From NCBI RefSeq assembly GCF_018310695.1, contig NZ_JAGXCY010000030.1:1-53408 (forward strand): a stretch of DNA of 53,408 bases, in the 5' to 3' direction. The DNA comes from Paenibacillus sp. Marseille-Q4541 (GTDB lineage: Bacteria > Bacillota > Bacilli > Paenibacillales > Paenibacillaceae). Positions 35,536 through 44,921 of this stretch are shown here, in pieces; within the stretch, counting starts at the first letter, position 1; each line of letters begins with the position of its first letter. The notes under the pieces are model-generated. The model saw only the letters and a program-made list of their open reading frames with translations. It had not been told where the DNA came from and ran no database searches. Position numbers and translations under genes: made by a program.

Positions 35536-37530
35536 ATGAGTGATATAGTCATGAGCAACAAGACGTTTGAACTCGAGTCGGAATTTCAGCCCCAGGGTGA
35601 TCAGCCTACAGCAATTGAGGAACTGGTCAAAGGTGTGCGTGCAGGCAAGAGGCACCAGACTTTGCTTGGTGCTACGGGGACGGGTAAGACGTTTACAATT
35701 GCTCAGACCATAGCAAAACTGAACAGACCGACGCTTGTTATTGCGCATAACAAGACACTTGCAGCACAGCTGGCAAGTGAGTTTAAGGAGTTTTTCCCGA
35801 ATAACTCGGTGGATTACTTTGTAAGTTACTACGATTATTATCAACCAGAGGCATATATTCCTTCTTCCGATACTTATATCGAGAAGGATTCAAGTATAAA
35901 TGAAGAAATTGATAAGCTGAGACACTCGGCTACGAGTTCCTTGTTTGAACGTCGTGATGTCATCATTGTGGCGAGTGTATCTTGTATTTATGGTCTCGGT
36001 TCCCCGATGGAGTATTCCAATTTATTGTTATCTCTACGGGTAGGGATGGAGAAGCCACGTAATGAGATTTTAGCTCGGCTTGTAGATATTCAGTACCAAC
36101 GGAACGATCTTAATTTTGTTCGTGGTACTTTTCGTGTTAGAGGGGATGTTGTTGAAATTTTCCCTGCCTCCAAAGATCAGCATGCTATTCGTGTTGAGTT
36201 GTTTGGAGATGAAGTTGAACGGATTACGGAGATTGATGTACTTACCGGTGAGCTCATTGGTGAACGTGATCATGTCGCTATTTTCCCAGCGTCTCACTTT
36301 GTTACGCATGAAGACACAATGAAAGTTGCGCTCGTTAACATTGAACGTGAGCTGGAAGAGCGTCTTGCCGAACTTAAAGAGCAAGGGAAATTGTTAGAAG
36401 CACAGCGTCTTGAACAGCGTACTCGATATGATATCGAAATGATGAAGGAAGTTGGTTTCTGTTCCGGGATTGAGAACTATTCAGGTCCTCTGACATTCCG
36501 AGAAAGGGGAGCGACACCTTATACGCTCTTAGATTATTTCCCAGACGATATGCTAATTGTAGTGGATGAATCCCATGTAACACTTCCGCAGATTCGCGCC
36601 ATGTATAATGGTGACCAAGCACGGAAGACGGTTCTTGTGGAACACGGTTTCCGGTTACCTTCTGCTCTAGATAATCGGCCGTTGAAGTTTGAAGAGTTTG
36701 AAGAGAAAACGAAACAAATTATTTATGTATCTGCAACACCAGGTCCCTATGAGTTGGAACATACAGAAGGTGATATGGCTCAACAGATTATTCGTCCTAC
36801 CGGGCTCCTCGATCCGATTATTGAAGTCAGACCTACCAAAGGTCAGATTGATGATCTGATTAATGAGATCCGTGATCGGGTGGATAAAGATGAAAGGGTA
36901 CTCGTTACCACATTGACGAAGAAGATGTCAGAGGATCTGACTGATTACTTTAAGGAAGTCGGAATCAAGGTCAGATATATGCACTCTGATATTAAGACAC
37001 TTGAACGGATGTCTATTCTTCGGGATTTGCGGCTAGGTACATTCCATGTACTCGTAGGGATTAACTTGCTGCGGGAAGGTCTTGATTTACCGGAAGTATC
37101 TCTCGTTGCGATCCTAGATGCTGATAAAGAAGGATTCCTTCGCTCTGAACGCTCATTGATTCAGACCATTGGGCGGGCGGCTCGTAACAGCGAAGGTAGA
37201 GTCATTATGTATGGTGACAGGATAACTGATTCGATGGATAAAGCAATCAAAGAAACGGAACGTCGCCGGACCACGCAGATTGCTTATAATGAGAAGCATG
37301 GAATTACTCCTCAGACGATACGTAAAAAAATACGTGAAGTTATCGAGGCAACCAAGGTTGCTGAATCGAAGAGCGATTACCTCGTAAGTGGCGCCGAGAA
37401 AATGTCGAAGCGCGAACGCCAATCGCTGATTCAGCGTCTCGAGGCAGAGATGAAAGATGCAGCTAAGAATTTGCAGTTTGAGAGAGCAGCAGAATTGCGT
37501 GATGCTCTTCTTGAACTGAAGGCAGAATAA
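35536..37530 (+). CDS. uvrB: Excinuclease ABC subunit B
   Basis: Damage-verifying subunit of nucleotide excision repair; UvrA loads it on DNA and it recruits UvrC. 664 residues, normal length. It has GATGTGKT (Walker A), the YYDYYQPEAY beta-hairpin that clamps DNA, VVDESH (Walker B), helicase motif VI QTIGRAARN and a C-terminal UVR domain (about 625-660) for UvrC. The start follows GAGGTTGGG. uvrA lies 524 bp downstream, in the same direction but with hairpins between. Confidence 0.97.
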   Translation: MSDIVMSNKTFELESEFQPQGDQPTAIEELVKGVRAGKRHQTLLGATGTGKTFTIAQTIAKLNRPTLVIAHNKTLAAQLASEFKEFFPNNSVDYFVSYYDYYQPEAYIPSSDTYIEKDSSINEEIDKLRHSATSSLFERRDVIIVASVSCIYGLGSPMEYSNLLLSLRVGMEKPRNEILARLVDIQYQRNDLNFVRGTFRVRGDVVEIFPASKDQHAIRVELFGDEVERITEIDVLTGELIGERDHVAIFPASHFVTHEDTMKVALVNIERELEERLAELKEQGKLLEAQRLEQRTRYDIEMMKEVGFCSGIENYSGPLTFRERGATPYTLLDYFPDDMLIVVDESHVTLPQIRAMYNGDQARKTVLVEHGFRLPSALDNRPLKFEEFEEKTKQIIYVSATPGPYELEHTEGDMAQQIIRPTGLLDPIIEVRPTKGQIDDLINEIRDRVDKDERVLVTTLTKKMSEDLTDYFKEVGIKVRYMHSDIKTLERMSILRDLRLGTFHVLVGINLLREGLDLPEVSLVAILDADKEGFLRSERSLIQTIGRAARNSEGRVIMYGDRITDSMDKAIKETERRRTTQIAYNEKHGITPQTIRKKIREVIEATKVAESKSDYLVSGAEKMSKRERQSLIQRLEAEMKDAAKNLQFERAAELRDALLELKAE

Positions 37531-37534
37531 TATT

Positions 37535-37565
37535 GAAGAGAACGGCCGTGGGGGTCGTTCTCTTC
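37535..37565 (+). terminator. Hairpin after uvrB
   Basis: GAAGAGAACG (37535-37544) and CGTTCTCTTC (37556-37565) form a perfect 10-bp stem. No clean T-run follows, so termination may be partial. Confidence 0.6.
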
Positions 37566-37568
37566 TTC

Positions 37569-37603
37569 AAGAGTACATACAAGTTTGTTCTTTATGTACT
37601 CTT
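37569..37603 (+). terminator. Second hairpin after uvrB
   Basis: AAGAGTACATA (37569-37579) and TATGTACTCTT (37593-37603), an 11-bp perfect stem with a T-rich tail. Together with the preceding hairpin it probably stops or attenuates the uvrB transcript. Confidence 0.6.
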
Positions 37604-37750
37604 CTTTGTTTCTTTATACTGATTTCCGTTGAAAATAAAGTTCACAGGCTATACTTATAAATATATTGTTTAAATGATATAGATAAGGACTGAGCCTAGG
37701 GGTAATAGACTGCTCTGTAAAAGAAAGCTTGATTGTACTTGTCTTTTAAA

Positions 37751-37976
37751 GGAACGAGCCGAGAGGGCAATGTTCCGCCGCTGGAGGGAGCAGATCGTCC
37801 AGCAATCAGCATCTGAGAAGCATCCCGTAAATGTATCGATTTCAGCGGAGAGATACATTTACGGAAGATGCGCCTCATTCACAACAACAGCACCCTAACA
37901 ACACAACCTTATCCCAGGCGGCCAATTTCGGGTGTCCAGAGGGACGCCCCTCTGGGGTCCTCCCTGTCAGGGAGGA
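37751..37976. repeat. Hairpin-rich element between uvrB and uvrA
   Basis: There is no gene here. Five dyads in a row: GGAAC/GTTCC (37751-37755/37772-37776); CTGG/CCAG (37781/37799); a long stem formed by TGAG, GCATC and a 13-bp block at 37825-37837 that pair with the 13-bp block at 37852-37864, GATGC and CTCA (overall 37814-37877); CCAGAGGG/CCCTCTGG with a 4-nt loop (37936-37955); TCCTCCCT/AGGGAGGA (37958-37976). It may be a structured RNA, a uvrA leader or one copy of a dispersed intergenic repeat. Confidence 0.65.
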
Positions 37977-38054
37977 TTTAAGTGGGTGAAGTTACGTTTC
38001 AGAAAGTAAAATACTATTTTGCCTTGGGTTTTGCCCCATTAAGGAGATGAGCGT

Positions 38055-40928
38055 GTGGCAAGCGAAAATATTATTATTAAAGGCGCTAGAGCGCATAATC
38101 TAAAAAATATAGATGTCACAATCCCGCGTGACAAATTTGTAGTATTAACCGGGCTTAGTGGCTCCGGTAAATCTTCACTTGCTTTTGATACGATCTACGC
38201 GGAAGGTCAGCGCAGATACGTAGAGTCCTTGTCTGCTTATGCTCGTCAATTCCTTGGACAGATGGAAAAGCCGGATGTAGACTCCATTGAGGGTTTATCT
38301 CCTGCTATTTCTATCGATCAAAAAACCACGAGTCGGAACCCGCGTTCCACTGTGGGTACGGTAACAGAGATTTACGACTATTTGCGGCTTCTATTTGCAC
38401 GAATTGGTCACCCACATTGTCCGGATCACGGAGTCGAAATTACTTCACAGACGGTTGAACAAATGGTTGACCGAATTATGAATTACCCGGAAAAAACGAG
38501 ACTTCAAATATTAGCACCTGTTATTTCTGGTCGCAAAGGTGAACATAAAAATATTTTGGCGGATATTTCAAAACAAGGTTTTGTCCGCGTAAGAATCGAT
38601 GGAGAAATGCGCGATCTCTCGGAATCGATTGAACTAGAGAAGAACAAGAAGCATACCATTGAAGTAGTAGTGGACCGAATTGTAGTGAAAGAAGATGTAC
38701 AAGCTCGGCTAGCAGATTCTATAGAAACAGCGCTTAAAATCTCTGGTGGTCAGCTGCTGGTAGATATTATTGGTCAGGAAGAACTTCGTTTCAGTTCGAA
38801 TTTCGCTTGTCCGATTTGCGGGTTCAGTATGGAAGAATTGTCACCGCGGATGTTCTCGTTTAACAGTCCGTTTGGTGCTTGTCCAGATTGTGACGGACTC
38901 GGTGTCAAAATGATTGTTGACCCTGAATTGCTCGTCCCTGATCCAAGTAAAACAATTGAAAACGGAGCCTTTGATGCTTGGGCAGGAGGAACGTCCACGT
39001 ATTACCCTCAGTTCTTACGTTCTGTATGTGAGCATTACAAGATACCGATGGATGTTCCGGTAAGTGAGCTTCCTGCAGATCAGATGAATAAGCTGTTACG
39101 GGGTACGAATGGTGAGAAGATTCGCTTCCGTTACGAAAATGACTTTGGTCAACGAAAAGATGCTTTCGTTTCTTTTGAAGGAATTATTCCGAATCTGGAA
39201 CGTCGTTATTGTGATACTGCTTCGGAAGGAATTCGGGAATTTATTGAAGGATATATGAGTGCAAAGCCTTGTGGAACATGTAAAGGTCATCGTTTGAAGA
39301 AAGAAATCCTTGCCGTGACCATTAACGAACATAACATGGCATACGTAACTGATCTTTCAATTGGAGATGCAATGAACTTCTTTAACTCGCTGACTTTGTC
39401 CGAAAAAGAGCAGTCCATCGCAAATCTAATTCTAAAAGAAATTAATAGCCGTTTAGGTTTCCTCGTAAATGTGGGTCTTGATTACCTTACTATGAGCCGT
39501 GCTGCTGGAACTTTATCTGGTGGGGAAGCGCAGCGGATTCGTTTGGCTACTCAGATCGGTTCAAGCCTCATGGGCGTATTATACATTCTCGATGAGCCGA
39601 GTATCGGTTTGCACCAAAGAGATAATGACCGGTTGATATCTACTTTGGCGCATATGCGTGATCTTGGGAACACGCTCATCGTAGTAGAGCATGACGAAGA
39701 CACAATGATGGCTGCAGACTATATTATTGATATTGGGCCTGGAGCGGGGATTCATGGTGGACAAATCATGTCAAAAGGAACGCCAAAAGAAATAATGGAC
39801 GATCCTAACTCTCTAACAGGCAGTTATTTGAGTGGACGTAAGTTCATTCCGGTTCCGGCAGAGAGACGTAAAGCGGACGATCGTTTCCTAGAAATCCGAG
39901 GGGCGAAGGAAAACAACCTGAAGAACATTAACGTAAAAATACCGCTAGGTGTATTTACTGCAGTAACAGGTGTATCCGGTTCAGGGAAATCTACGCTTGT
40001 TAACGAAATTTTGTACAAGACACTTGCCCGTGATCTTAATAGGGCGAAGGTACGTCCTGGACAGCATAAAGAAATTCGCGGTTTAGAACATGTGGATAAA
40101 GTCATTGATATCGATCAGTCCCCGATTGGACGAACACCTCGTTCTAATCCGGCAACGTATACTGGTGTATTTGATGATATTCGTGACCTCTTTTCACAGA
40201 CGAATGAAGCTAAACTTCGTGGATATAAAAAAGGTCGGTTCAGCTTTAACATTAAAGGTGGACGTTGTGAAGCTTGCCGAGGGGACGGAATTATCAAGAT
40301 TGAAATGCACTTCTTGCCAGATGTCTACGTTCCTTGTGAAGTATGTAAGGGAAAACGATATAATCGTGAGACACTGGAAGTGAAGTACAAGAGTAAGAAC
40401 ATTTCTGAAGTGCTTGAAATGACAGTCGAGGATGCAACAGAGTTTTTCCAGAACATTCCGAAGATTCATCGCAAGATGCAAACCCTTATGGATGTGGGTC
40501 TTGGTTATGTCAAACTGGGACAACCAGCGACAACCTTGTCCGGAGGCGAGGCACAACGCGTGAAACTTGCATCAGAGCTCTATCGACGCAGTACTGGAAA
40601 AACAATATATATTTTGGATGAACCTACGACAGGATTACATGTGGACGATATTGACCGATTACTGACTGTGCTGCACCGTCTTGTGGATTCAGGAGAGACA
40701 GTCCTTGTCATTGAGCATAATCTGGATGTAATTAAGACCGTAGACCACGTAATTGATTTGGGCCCTGAAGGTGGAAGCGGTGGAGGAACACTGTTAGGTA
40801 CAGGTACTCCTGAGCAAATCGTTGAAGTGAAGGATTCGTATACGGGTAAATATCTGAAACCAGTACTTGAACGGGATACGGATCGCAGCAAGACACTTGA
40901 ACTTCACCACACTTCATTGGTTGATTAA
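38055..40928 (+). CDS. uvrA: Excinuclease ABC subunit A
   Basis: Damage-recognising ATPase of excision repair; a dimer scans DNA and loads UvrB. 957 residues, normal length. Two ABC domains are visible: GLSGSGKSS and GVSGSGKST (Walker A), with LSGGEAQR signatures in both. Zinc sites are CPICG...CPDCDG and CEACRGDG...CEVCKG. The start is GTG at 38055 with AAGGAG 7 nt upstream. It follows the structured element and may have its own promoter. Confidence 0.97.
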   Translation: MASENIIIKGARAHNLKNIDVTIPRDKFVVLTGLSGSGKSSLAFDTIYAEGQRRYVESLSAYARQFLGQMEKPDVDSIEGLSPAISIDQKTTSRNPRSTVGTVTEIYDYLRLLFARIGHPHCPDHGVEITSQTVEQMVDRIMNYPEKTRLQILAPVISGRKGEHKNILADISKQGFVRVRIDGEMRDLSESIELEKNKKHTIEVVVDRIVVKEDVQARLADSIETALKISGGQLLVDIIGQEELRFSSNFACPICGFSMEELSPRMFSFNSPFGACPDCDGLGVKMIVDPELLVPDPSKTIENGAFDAWAGGTSTYYPQFLRSVCEHYKIPMDVPVSELPADQMNKLLRGTNGEKIRFRYENDFGQRKDAFVSFEGIIPNLERRYCDTASEGIREFIEGYMSAKPCGTCKGHRLKKEILAVTINEHNMAYVTDLSIGDAMNFFNSLTLSEKEQSIANLILKEINSRLGFLVNVGLDYLTMSRAAGTLSGGEAQRIRLATQIGSSLMGVLYILDEPSIGLHQRDNDRLISTLAHMRDLGNTLIVVEHDEDTMMAADYIIDIGPGAGIHGGQIMSKGTPKEIMDDPNSLTGSYLSGRKFIPVPAERRKADDRFLEIRGAKENNLKNINVKIPLGVFTAVTGVSGSGKSTLVNEILYKTLARDLNRAKVRPGQHKEIRGLEHVDKVIDIDQSPIGRTPRSNPATYTGVFDDIRDLFSQTNEAKLRGYKKGRFSFNIKGGRCEACRGDGIIKIEMHFLPDVYVPCEVCKGKRYNRETLEVKYKSKNISEVLEMTVEDATEFFQNIPKIHRKMQTLMDVGLGYVKLGQPATTLSGGEAQRVKLASELYRRSTGKTIYILDEPTTGLHVDDIDRLLTVLHRLVDSGETVLVIEHNLDVIKTVDHVIDLGPEGGSGGGTLLGTGTPEQIVEVKDSYTGKYLKPVLERDTDRSKTLELHHTSLVD

Positions 40929-40948
40929 AGCTGAAGTATAGCGTTTCC

Positions 40949-40984
40949 AAGCTGGAGAGACTTATGGTCTTTCCAGCTTTTTTT
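40949..40984 (+). terminator. Terminator of uvrA
   Basis: AAGCTGGAGAGAC (40949-40961) pairs with GTCTTTCCAGCTT (40967-40979) with one G-U pair, followed by a T-run. Confidence 0.88.
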
Positions 40985-41145
40985 GTTTGGCTGGAAGAGA
41001 GGTTAAGAGGGGAGAAGAAACAGAACTGGATTATTTTGAATTTTTTGGATGAAAAGGCTTGCGTAACCTTGATTATGAAGATAACATATAGGGAGGTGTA
41101 AACGCTTGTACGGTGTACGATAATCGACCTAGAGGAGGCACATTT

Positions 41146-41352
41146 ATGCTGTTAGCAGAAGCTGCAGGTGCAACTACGAAATTTAATGGTTTTGATATTT
41201 TTGTCATCTTGTTTACCATCGTTATATTTATTGGTGTGGTCCGTTTGATAAAAGCGCCTAAGAAAAACTTATTTGCGATTGGGTTTGCTATCGTTAGTTT
41301 GCTTGTATTCCTGATCACAGATTACGCCATGATCAAAAACTGGCTTAGTTAA
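41146..41352 (+). CDS. Small membrane protein, DUF2759-like
   Basis: A 68-residue protein with two hydrophobic segments (about 14-35 and 43-63) separated by a short basic stretch (KAPKKN). It resembles the DUF2759 family of small Bacillales membrane proteins, function unknown. The ATG at 41146 lies 7 nt after AGAGGAGG; the same frame runs open back to 41113 without a site. It is a single-gene unit with its own terminator. Confidence 0.78.
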   Translation: MLLAEAAGATTKFNGFDIFVILFTIVIFIGVVRLIKAPKKNLFAIGFAIVSLLVFLITDYAMIKNWLS

Positions 41353-41379
41353 TAGGATTAAAGCATTACTATTATTAAG

Positions 41380-41415
41380 AACACTTTCCGCTAAATAACT
41401 AGGAAGGTGTTTTTT
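41380..41415 (+). terminator. Terminator of the small membrane protein gene
   Basis: AACACTTTCC (41380-41389) pairs with GGAAGGTGTT (41402-41411, one G-U), then a T-run. Confidence 0.85.
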
Positions 41416-41519
41416 AGTCCTTTCTTTTGTCCCCATTGTAATTTAATAGAAAAATAGATTTACTAGCATACAGAACATGGATGGATAGAGAAGTGAGTAT
41501 GATGTTGAGAGAGGAATAG

Positions 41520-42695
41520 GTGAATGATTTGAAACCCATATTCAGAAATGCTGGTTTGACCGCAGCTACTTGTTTATTGGCAACGACCTTTATTTCCACC
41601 CCGGAAATAAGTGCAGCAAGCGTATCTTTAGATGTTACACAAAAGGATGGACAAATCTATATTAATTCCAAAGAAGTGCTTGCGAAACTTGGAGGTACTG
41701 GGAAATACGATAGCAAGACAGGAAAGTACATATATACAGCAAAAGATCAGGTGCCGGAAGTCGTTGAAAAAGTATCACCTTCCGTTGTGGGCATTATAGG
41801 TCGTCCTGAAGGGGGCGAAGAAACGGGGGGTTCAGACCGTTATAACCTAACCCATGGGACAGGGGTTATCATTAGATCGAACGGATGGATTGTAACGAAT
41901 GCACACGTGATTGATGGGTTAACTGAAGCAGTTGTGGTCACATCAGACGGCAAATCTTATAAAATCGTCGAAAGCTACAGTGACCCGGTAAGTGACATTG
42001 CGATTATTAAAATCAATGCTAAATCACTGAAGGTAGCAAAACTAGCTAGTTCTTCTGAGCAGACTCGTGTTGGGGAGACCGTCATTGCAATTGGAACGCC
42101 AGTATCATTTTCCTTGCGGAACTCGGCTACAGTTGGGGTTGTAAGCGGGCTTAATCGCGGAGTAAATGCCTCTTATAGACTTATACAAAGTGACACTGCG
42201 ATTAATCCAGGTAACAGTGGAGGTCCACTGGTGAATCTGAAGGGTGAAGTAGTAGGGATCAATTCGATGAAGTTTGCAGCTTTGGGTGTGGAAAATACGG
42301 GATTCTCTATACCAGCTGAAACGGTCAATTATGTAATTAAGCATTATTTTACGTATGGCGAGGTTATGCGTGCTAGCTTGGGGCTTGAACTCGAGGAGAG
42401 CTGGTCTGCTATTGTTGGGCTTCCGACGGAAGATCCGCTAACGATCACAAGTGTCCTTAGCAAAGAGGCAAAGAAAGCGGGAATACAGGAAGGCGATGAA
42501 CTTTATAGTATCGCTGGCAAACGCGTCACCTCGGTTGTAGACATTAACGAATTGCTTAAAAACTATTTACCCGGTCAAAAAGTGAAGTTGTTGATGCAAT
42601 CGGGTGGAGATATTGTTACAAGACAAGTGGTTCTGACCCAAGGAGAGACAGAAGTATATTCCGAAGAGGAAGAGTCTGCTATTGAGGGCGAGTAA
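41520..42695 (+). CDS. Secreted S1C trypsin-like protease, HtrA/DegP type
   Basis: 391 residues. A signal peptide (about 1-34, ending near ISAASV) is followed by a short domain (about 36-75) that looks like the stalk-type 'copper amine oxidase N' module. The protease domain (about 80-285) has the triad His129 (NAHVIDG), Asp159 (SDIAIIK) and Ser233 (NPGNSGGP). A PDZ-like domain (about 290-380) follows. Bacillus HtrA proteins are usually anchored by a cytoplasmic N-terminus; this one appears to be exported instead. The start is GTG at 41520 after GAGAGGAA. The next gene is also exported and carries stalk modules. Confidence 0.88.
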   Translation: MNDLKPIFRNAGLTAATCLLATTFISTPEISAASVSLDVTQKDGQIYINSKEVLAKLGGTGKYDSKTGKYIYTAKDQVPEVVEKVSPSVVGIIGRPEGGEETGGSDRYNLTHGTGVIIRSNGWIVTNAHVIDGLTEAVVVTSDGKSYKIVESYSDPVSDIAIIKINAKSLKVAKLASSSEQTRVGETVIAIGTPVSFSLRNSATVGVVSGLNRGVNASYRLIQSDTAINPGNSGGPLVNLKGEVVGINSMKFAALGVENTGFSIPAETVNYVIKHYFTYGEVMRASLGLELEESWSAIVGLPTEDPLTITSVLSKEAKKAGIQEGDELYSIAGKRVTSVVDINELLKNYLPGQKVKLLMQSGGDIVTRQVVLTQGETEVYSEEEESAIEGE

Positions 42696-42752
42696 TTTTC
42701 AATGGCCTTGAATAAACAGTTCTGAATTATATTCCATGTTTGGAGTGGAAGA

Positions 42753-44675
42753 ATGGGGAGAAACGGATTGAAAAATTATAGATCGGCACGGATTATCACC
42801 ACTTTTATACTTACGGGAACTCTTGTTTTTGGTGGGGCACTTCCTATGCTTGCCGCAGCAAATCATACGGATGAACTTCGAGTGAAAGTAGGAAGTACGG
42901 TTGCTGCTATCAACGGAGAGAAACAAAATATACACAAGCCCTATATTCAGAAAGGAACCTTGATGGTACCACTTGGCGTTTTTAAAAAGACGTTCAACAG
43001 TGAAATTAAGCTCAGCGGTGATGACGTCGTCAAGATTATGGATGGTCCTCATACGGTTGCTTTAACTATTGGAAGTTCTATTGCCTGGATCGATGGAAAA
43101 AAAGTAGAGATGAGCGCAGTGCCTGAAATGAAGCAAGATGTACTGATGGTTCCACTTCGCCCCGTGGCGAAAGGTCTGGGAGCAAGTATCCAGAAGAATG
43201 CAAGCGGTGAGCTCGTTGTGCGTATGAAAGGAAATGATGGAGCTGAGCACAATGAAGGCGAAGACGGTATTGATTCAGACGTTGGAAAAACGAAGATAGG
43301 CAATAGCTATTATGGGTGGTCCATGAATTATCCATCTGGACTTGTGGTTGGCAGTTCTTATGGAGATAGCGAAGATTATACTAACTTTATGGATGCAGAG
43401 GGTGCGTATTATCTTGAGATCCTTGTGAATGCCCAGGAAGTAAAGCTTGATGCAGAAGATATGTTGCAACAGCTAGTCCAGGAAGCTACTAATATGGGTG
43501 AAACCGTCATGGACAGGGAAGCTTACCCGAGTGCAAAGGCACCTTATGCACGGATTGTTTCGAAGGATGCAGACGGCGTATTTTGGGAAGTAAGACAATA
43601 CTATAATGATGGACGTCTGTATGAAGTGTATTTTTCCGATAACGAAGCGACAAACTATAAAGATCTACAGAAGTATGCACCCTTGCTTAACTCGTTTAAA
43701 ACTTCATTCAACACATCAGATCGTTCCGTCAAGGATTTATCTACCGTAGAACAGGGGATGACGACAGCCTATAACCTCGATTATGGCATTGGATTATCCG
43801 TACCTGCTGAGTGGGATAAGGACAATCAAAACATGGTGTATGAGAGCAAGAAGGGAACTCATCTGTCTCTGCAGGTAACTTCTGCTCCCAAAGGGGCATC
43901 GGTAAAGGACTGGAGCGACAAGCTGGCACAATGGATGAAAGATGTTTTTGTTACAGATGCATTTCATGAAATGGATTCCTACACAGCTACAGTGGCAGGG
44001 AAAGATGCGCAGATTAACAAGTTTGAATACAACTTTGGAGATGGCTGGACAACGGAATATAATGTTCTGATTCAGGAAAATGGTTATCGATATTACTTAG
44101 AGTATGCGGTACCTGAAAAAGCCAAAGAAGAGATGGAGCGTTTTGATTCCATCTTGAAGTCGCTAAAGATTGATTTTGACACCGTTACTGAAAATTTTGG
44201 TAGTCTTGGTGAAGACCCATACCTGATCGACAAGTCCAAGTCCGTAACGCGAACATCAAAAAAATATGAATATTCACTGGATATTCCTCGTTTCTGGACG
44301 CCGCTGCAAGATCAATACGAGAAGTCTAAAATATCCTATCAATTCACGGGTGGATATTTCTCTATTCAGACGAAGGAAGAGATTTCGGTAGAAATGGCAG
44401 TTAGTCAGTTGAAGGAATCTTATGCGGAAGCAGCAAAAAGTCGGAAGGATTTTCGACTAGCAGGAACAGAAAGTATTACCTTTGCCGGACAACCAGCGAC
44501 CTCCTTTAGCTATCATGAGGTGGAGAATGGGGTGCCGCATCAAGGTAAACAAATTGTATTTGAACATAAGGGTGTGACATACACCATAACGAGTGTTATT
44601 AATGACGCAAACCGTACAGAAGTACAAAAGAGTGCACTGGATCGTGCAATGGAATCATTCTCTTTTAATGAATAG
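42753..44675 (+). CDS. Exported stalk-domain protein with three related modules
   Basis: 640 residues. A signal peptide (about 1-35) precedes a copper-amine-oxidase-N type stalk domain (about 40-150), with the repeated MVPLGVF and MVPLRPVAKGLGA steps. Then come three alpha/beta modules of about 135 residues (about 188-318, 340-475, 500-640). Each opens with a Y-x-x-x-x-P-x-x-W-like segment and ends with a helix (LNSFKTSF, LKSLKIDF, MESFSFNE). They resemble PsbP/DcrB-type folds by pattern only. No catalytic residues were recognised. The ATG at 42753 has GGAG 8 nt before it; TTG at 42768 is a second candidate. It is 57 bp after the protease gene, probably one operon. Confidence 0.75.
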   Translation: MGRNGLKNYRSARIITTFILTGTLVFGGALPMLAAANHTDELRVKVGSTVAAINGEKQNIHKPYIQKGTLMVPLGVFKKTFNSEIKLSGDDVVKIMDGPHTVALTIGSSIAWIDGKKVEMSAVPEMKQDVLMVPLRPVAKGLGASIQKNASGELVVRMKGNDGAEHNEGEDGIDSDVGKTKIGNSYYGWSMNYPSGLVVGSSYGDSEDYTNFMDAEGAYYLEILVNAQEVKLDAEDMLQQLVQEATNMGETVMDREAYPSAKAPYARIVSKDADGVFWEVRQYYNDGRLYEVYFSDNEATNYKDLQKYAPLLNSFKTSFNTSDRSVKDLSTVEQGMTTAYNLDYGIGLSVPAEWDKDNQNMVYESKKGTHLSLQVTSAPKGASVKDWSDKLAQWMKDVFVTDAFHEMDSYTATVAGKDAQINKFEYNFGDGWTTEYNVLIQENGYRYYLEYAVPEKAKEEMERFDSILKSLKIDFDTVTENFGSLGEDPYLIDKSKSVTRTSKKYEYSLDIPRFWTPLQDQYEKSKISYQFTGGYFSIQTKEEISVEMAVSQLKESYAEAAKSRKDFRLAGTESITFAGQPATSFSYHEVENGVPHQGKQIVFEHKGVTYTITSVINDANRTEVQKSALDRAMESFSFNE

Positions 44676-44694
44676 AGGTATAGGGTTTTGTATT

Positions 44695-44729
44695 ACCAGT
44701 GGGCTGAGAAATCGGCTTGCTGGTTTTTT
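44695..44729 (+). terminator. Terminator of the stalk-protein gene
   Basis: A 13-bp stem (44695-44707 with 44712-44724, several G-U pairs) closed by a GAAA tetraloop, then TTTTT. Confidence 0.8.
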
Positions 44730-44921
44730 GGTGTATACATTAGTGGAAATGGAACTTTATCTTTATTTTCGGTTTTTTCAGGAAGTGGTAGAGGAAAGAG
44801 AGTGGATTTGATACACTATTATAGTTGTTTCATAGATTGGCTAAACTAATCGTATGAAGATAGACGAATATCGTTTTCAGTTTTATATTGCAACCCGAGA
44901 TTTATGGGTTTAGGAGGATAT

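Noticed and set aside
37670..37878. Two overlapping small minus-strand ORFs of about 60 residues
   Set aside because: They run through the hairpin element without a ribosome binding site; the structure of the repeat explains the open frames.
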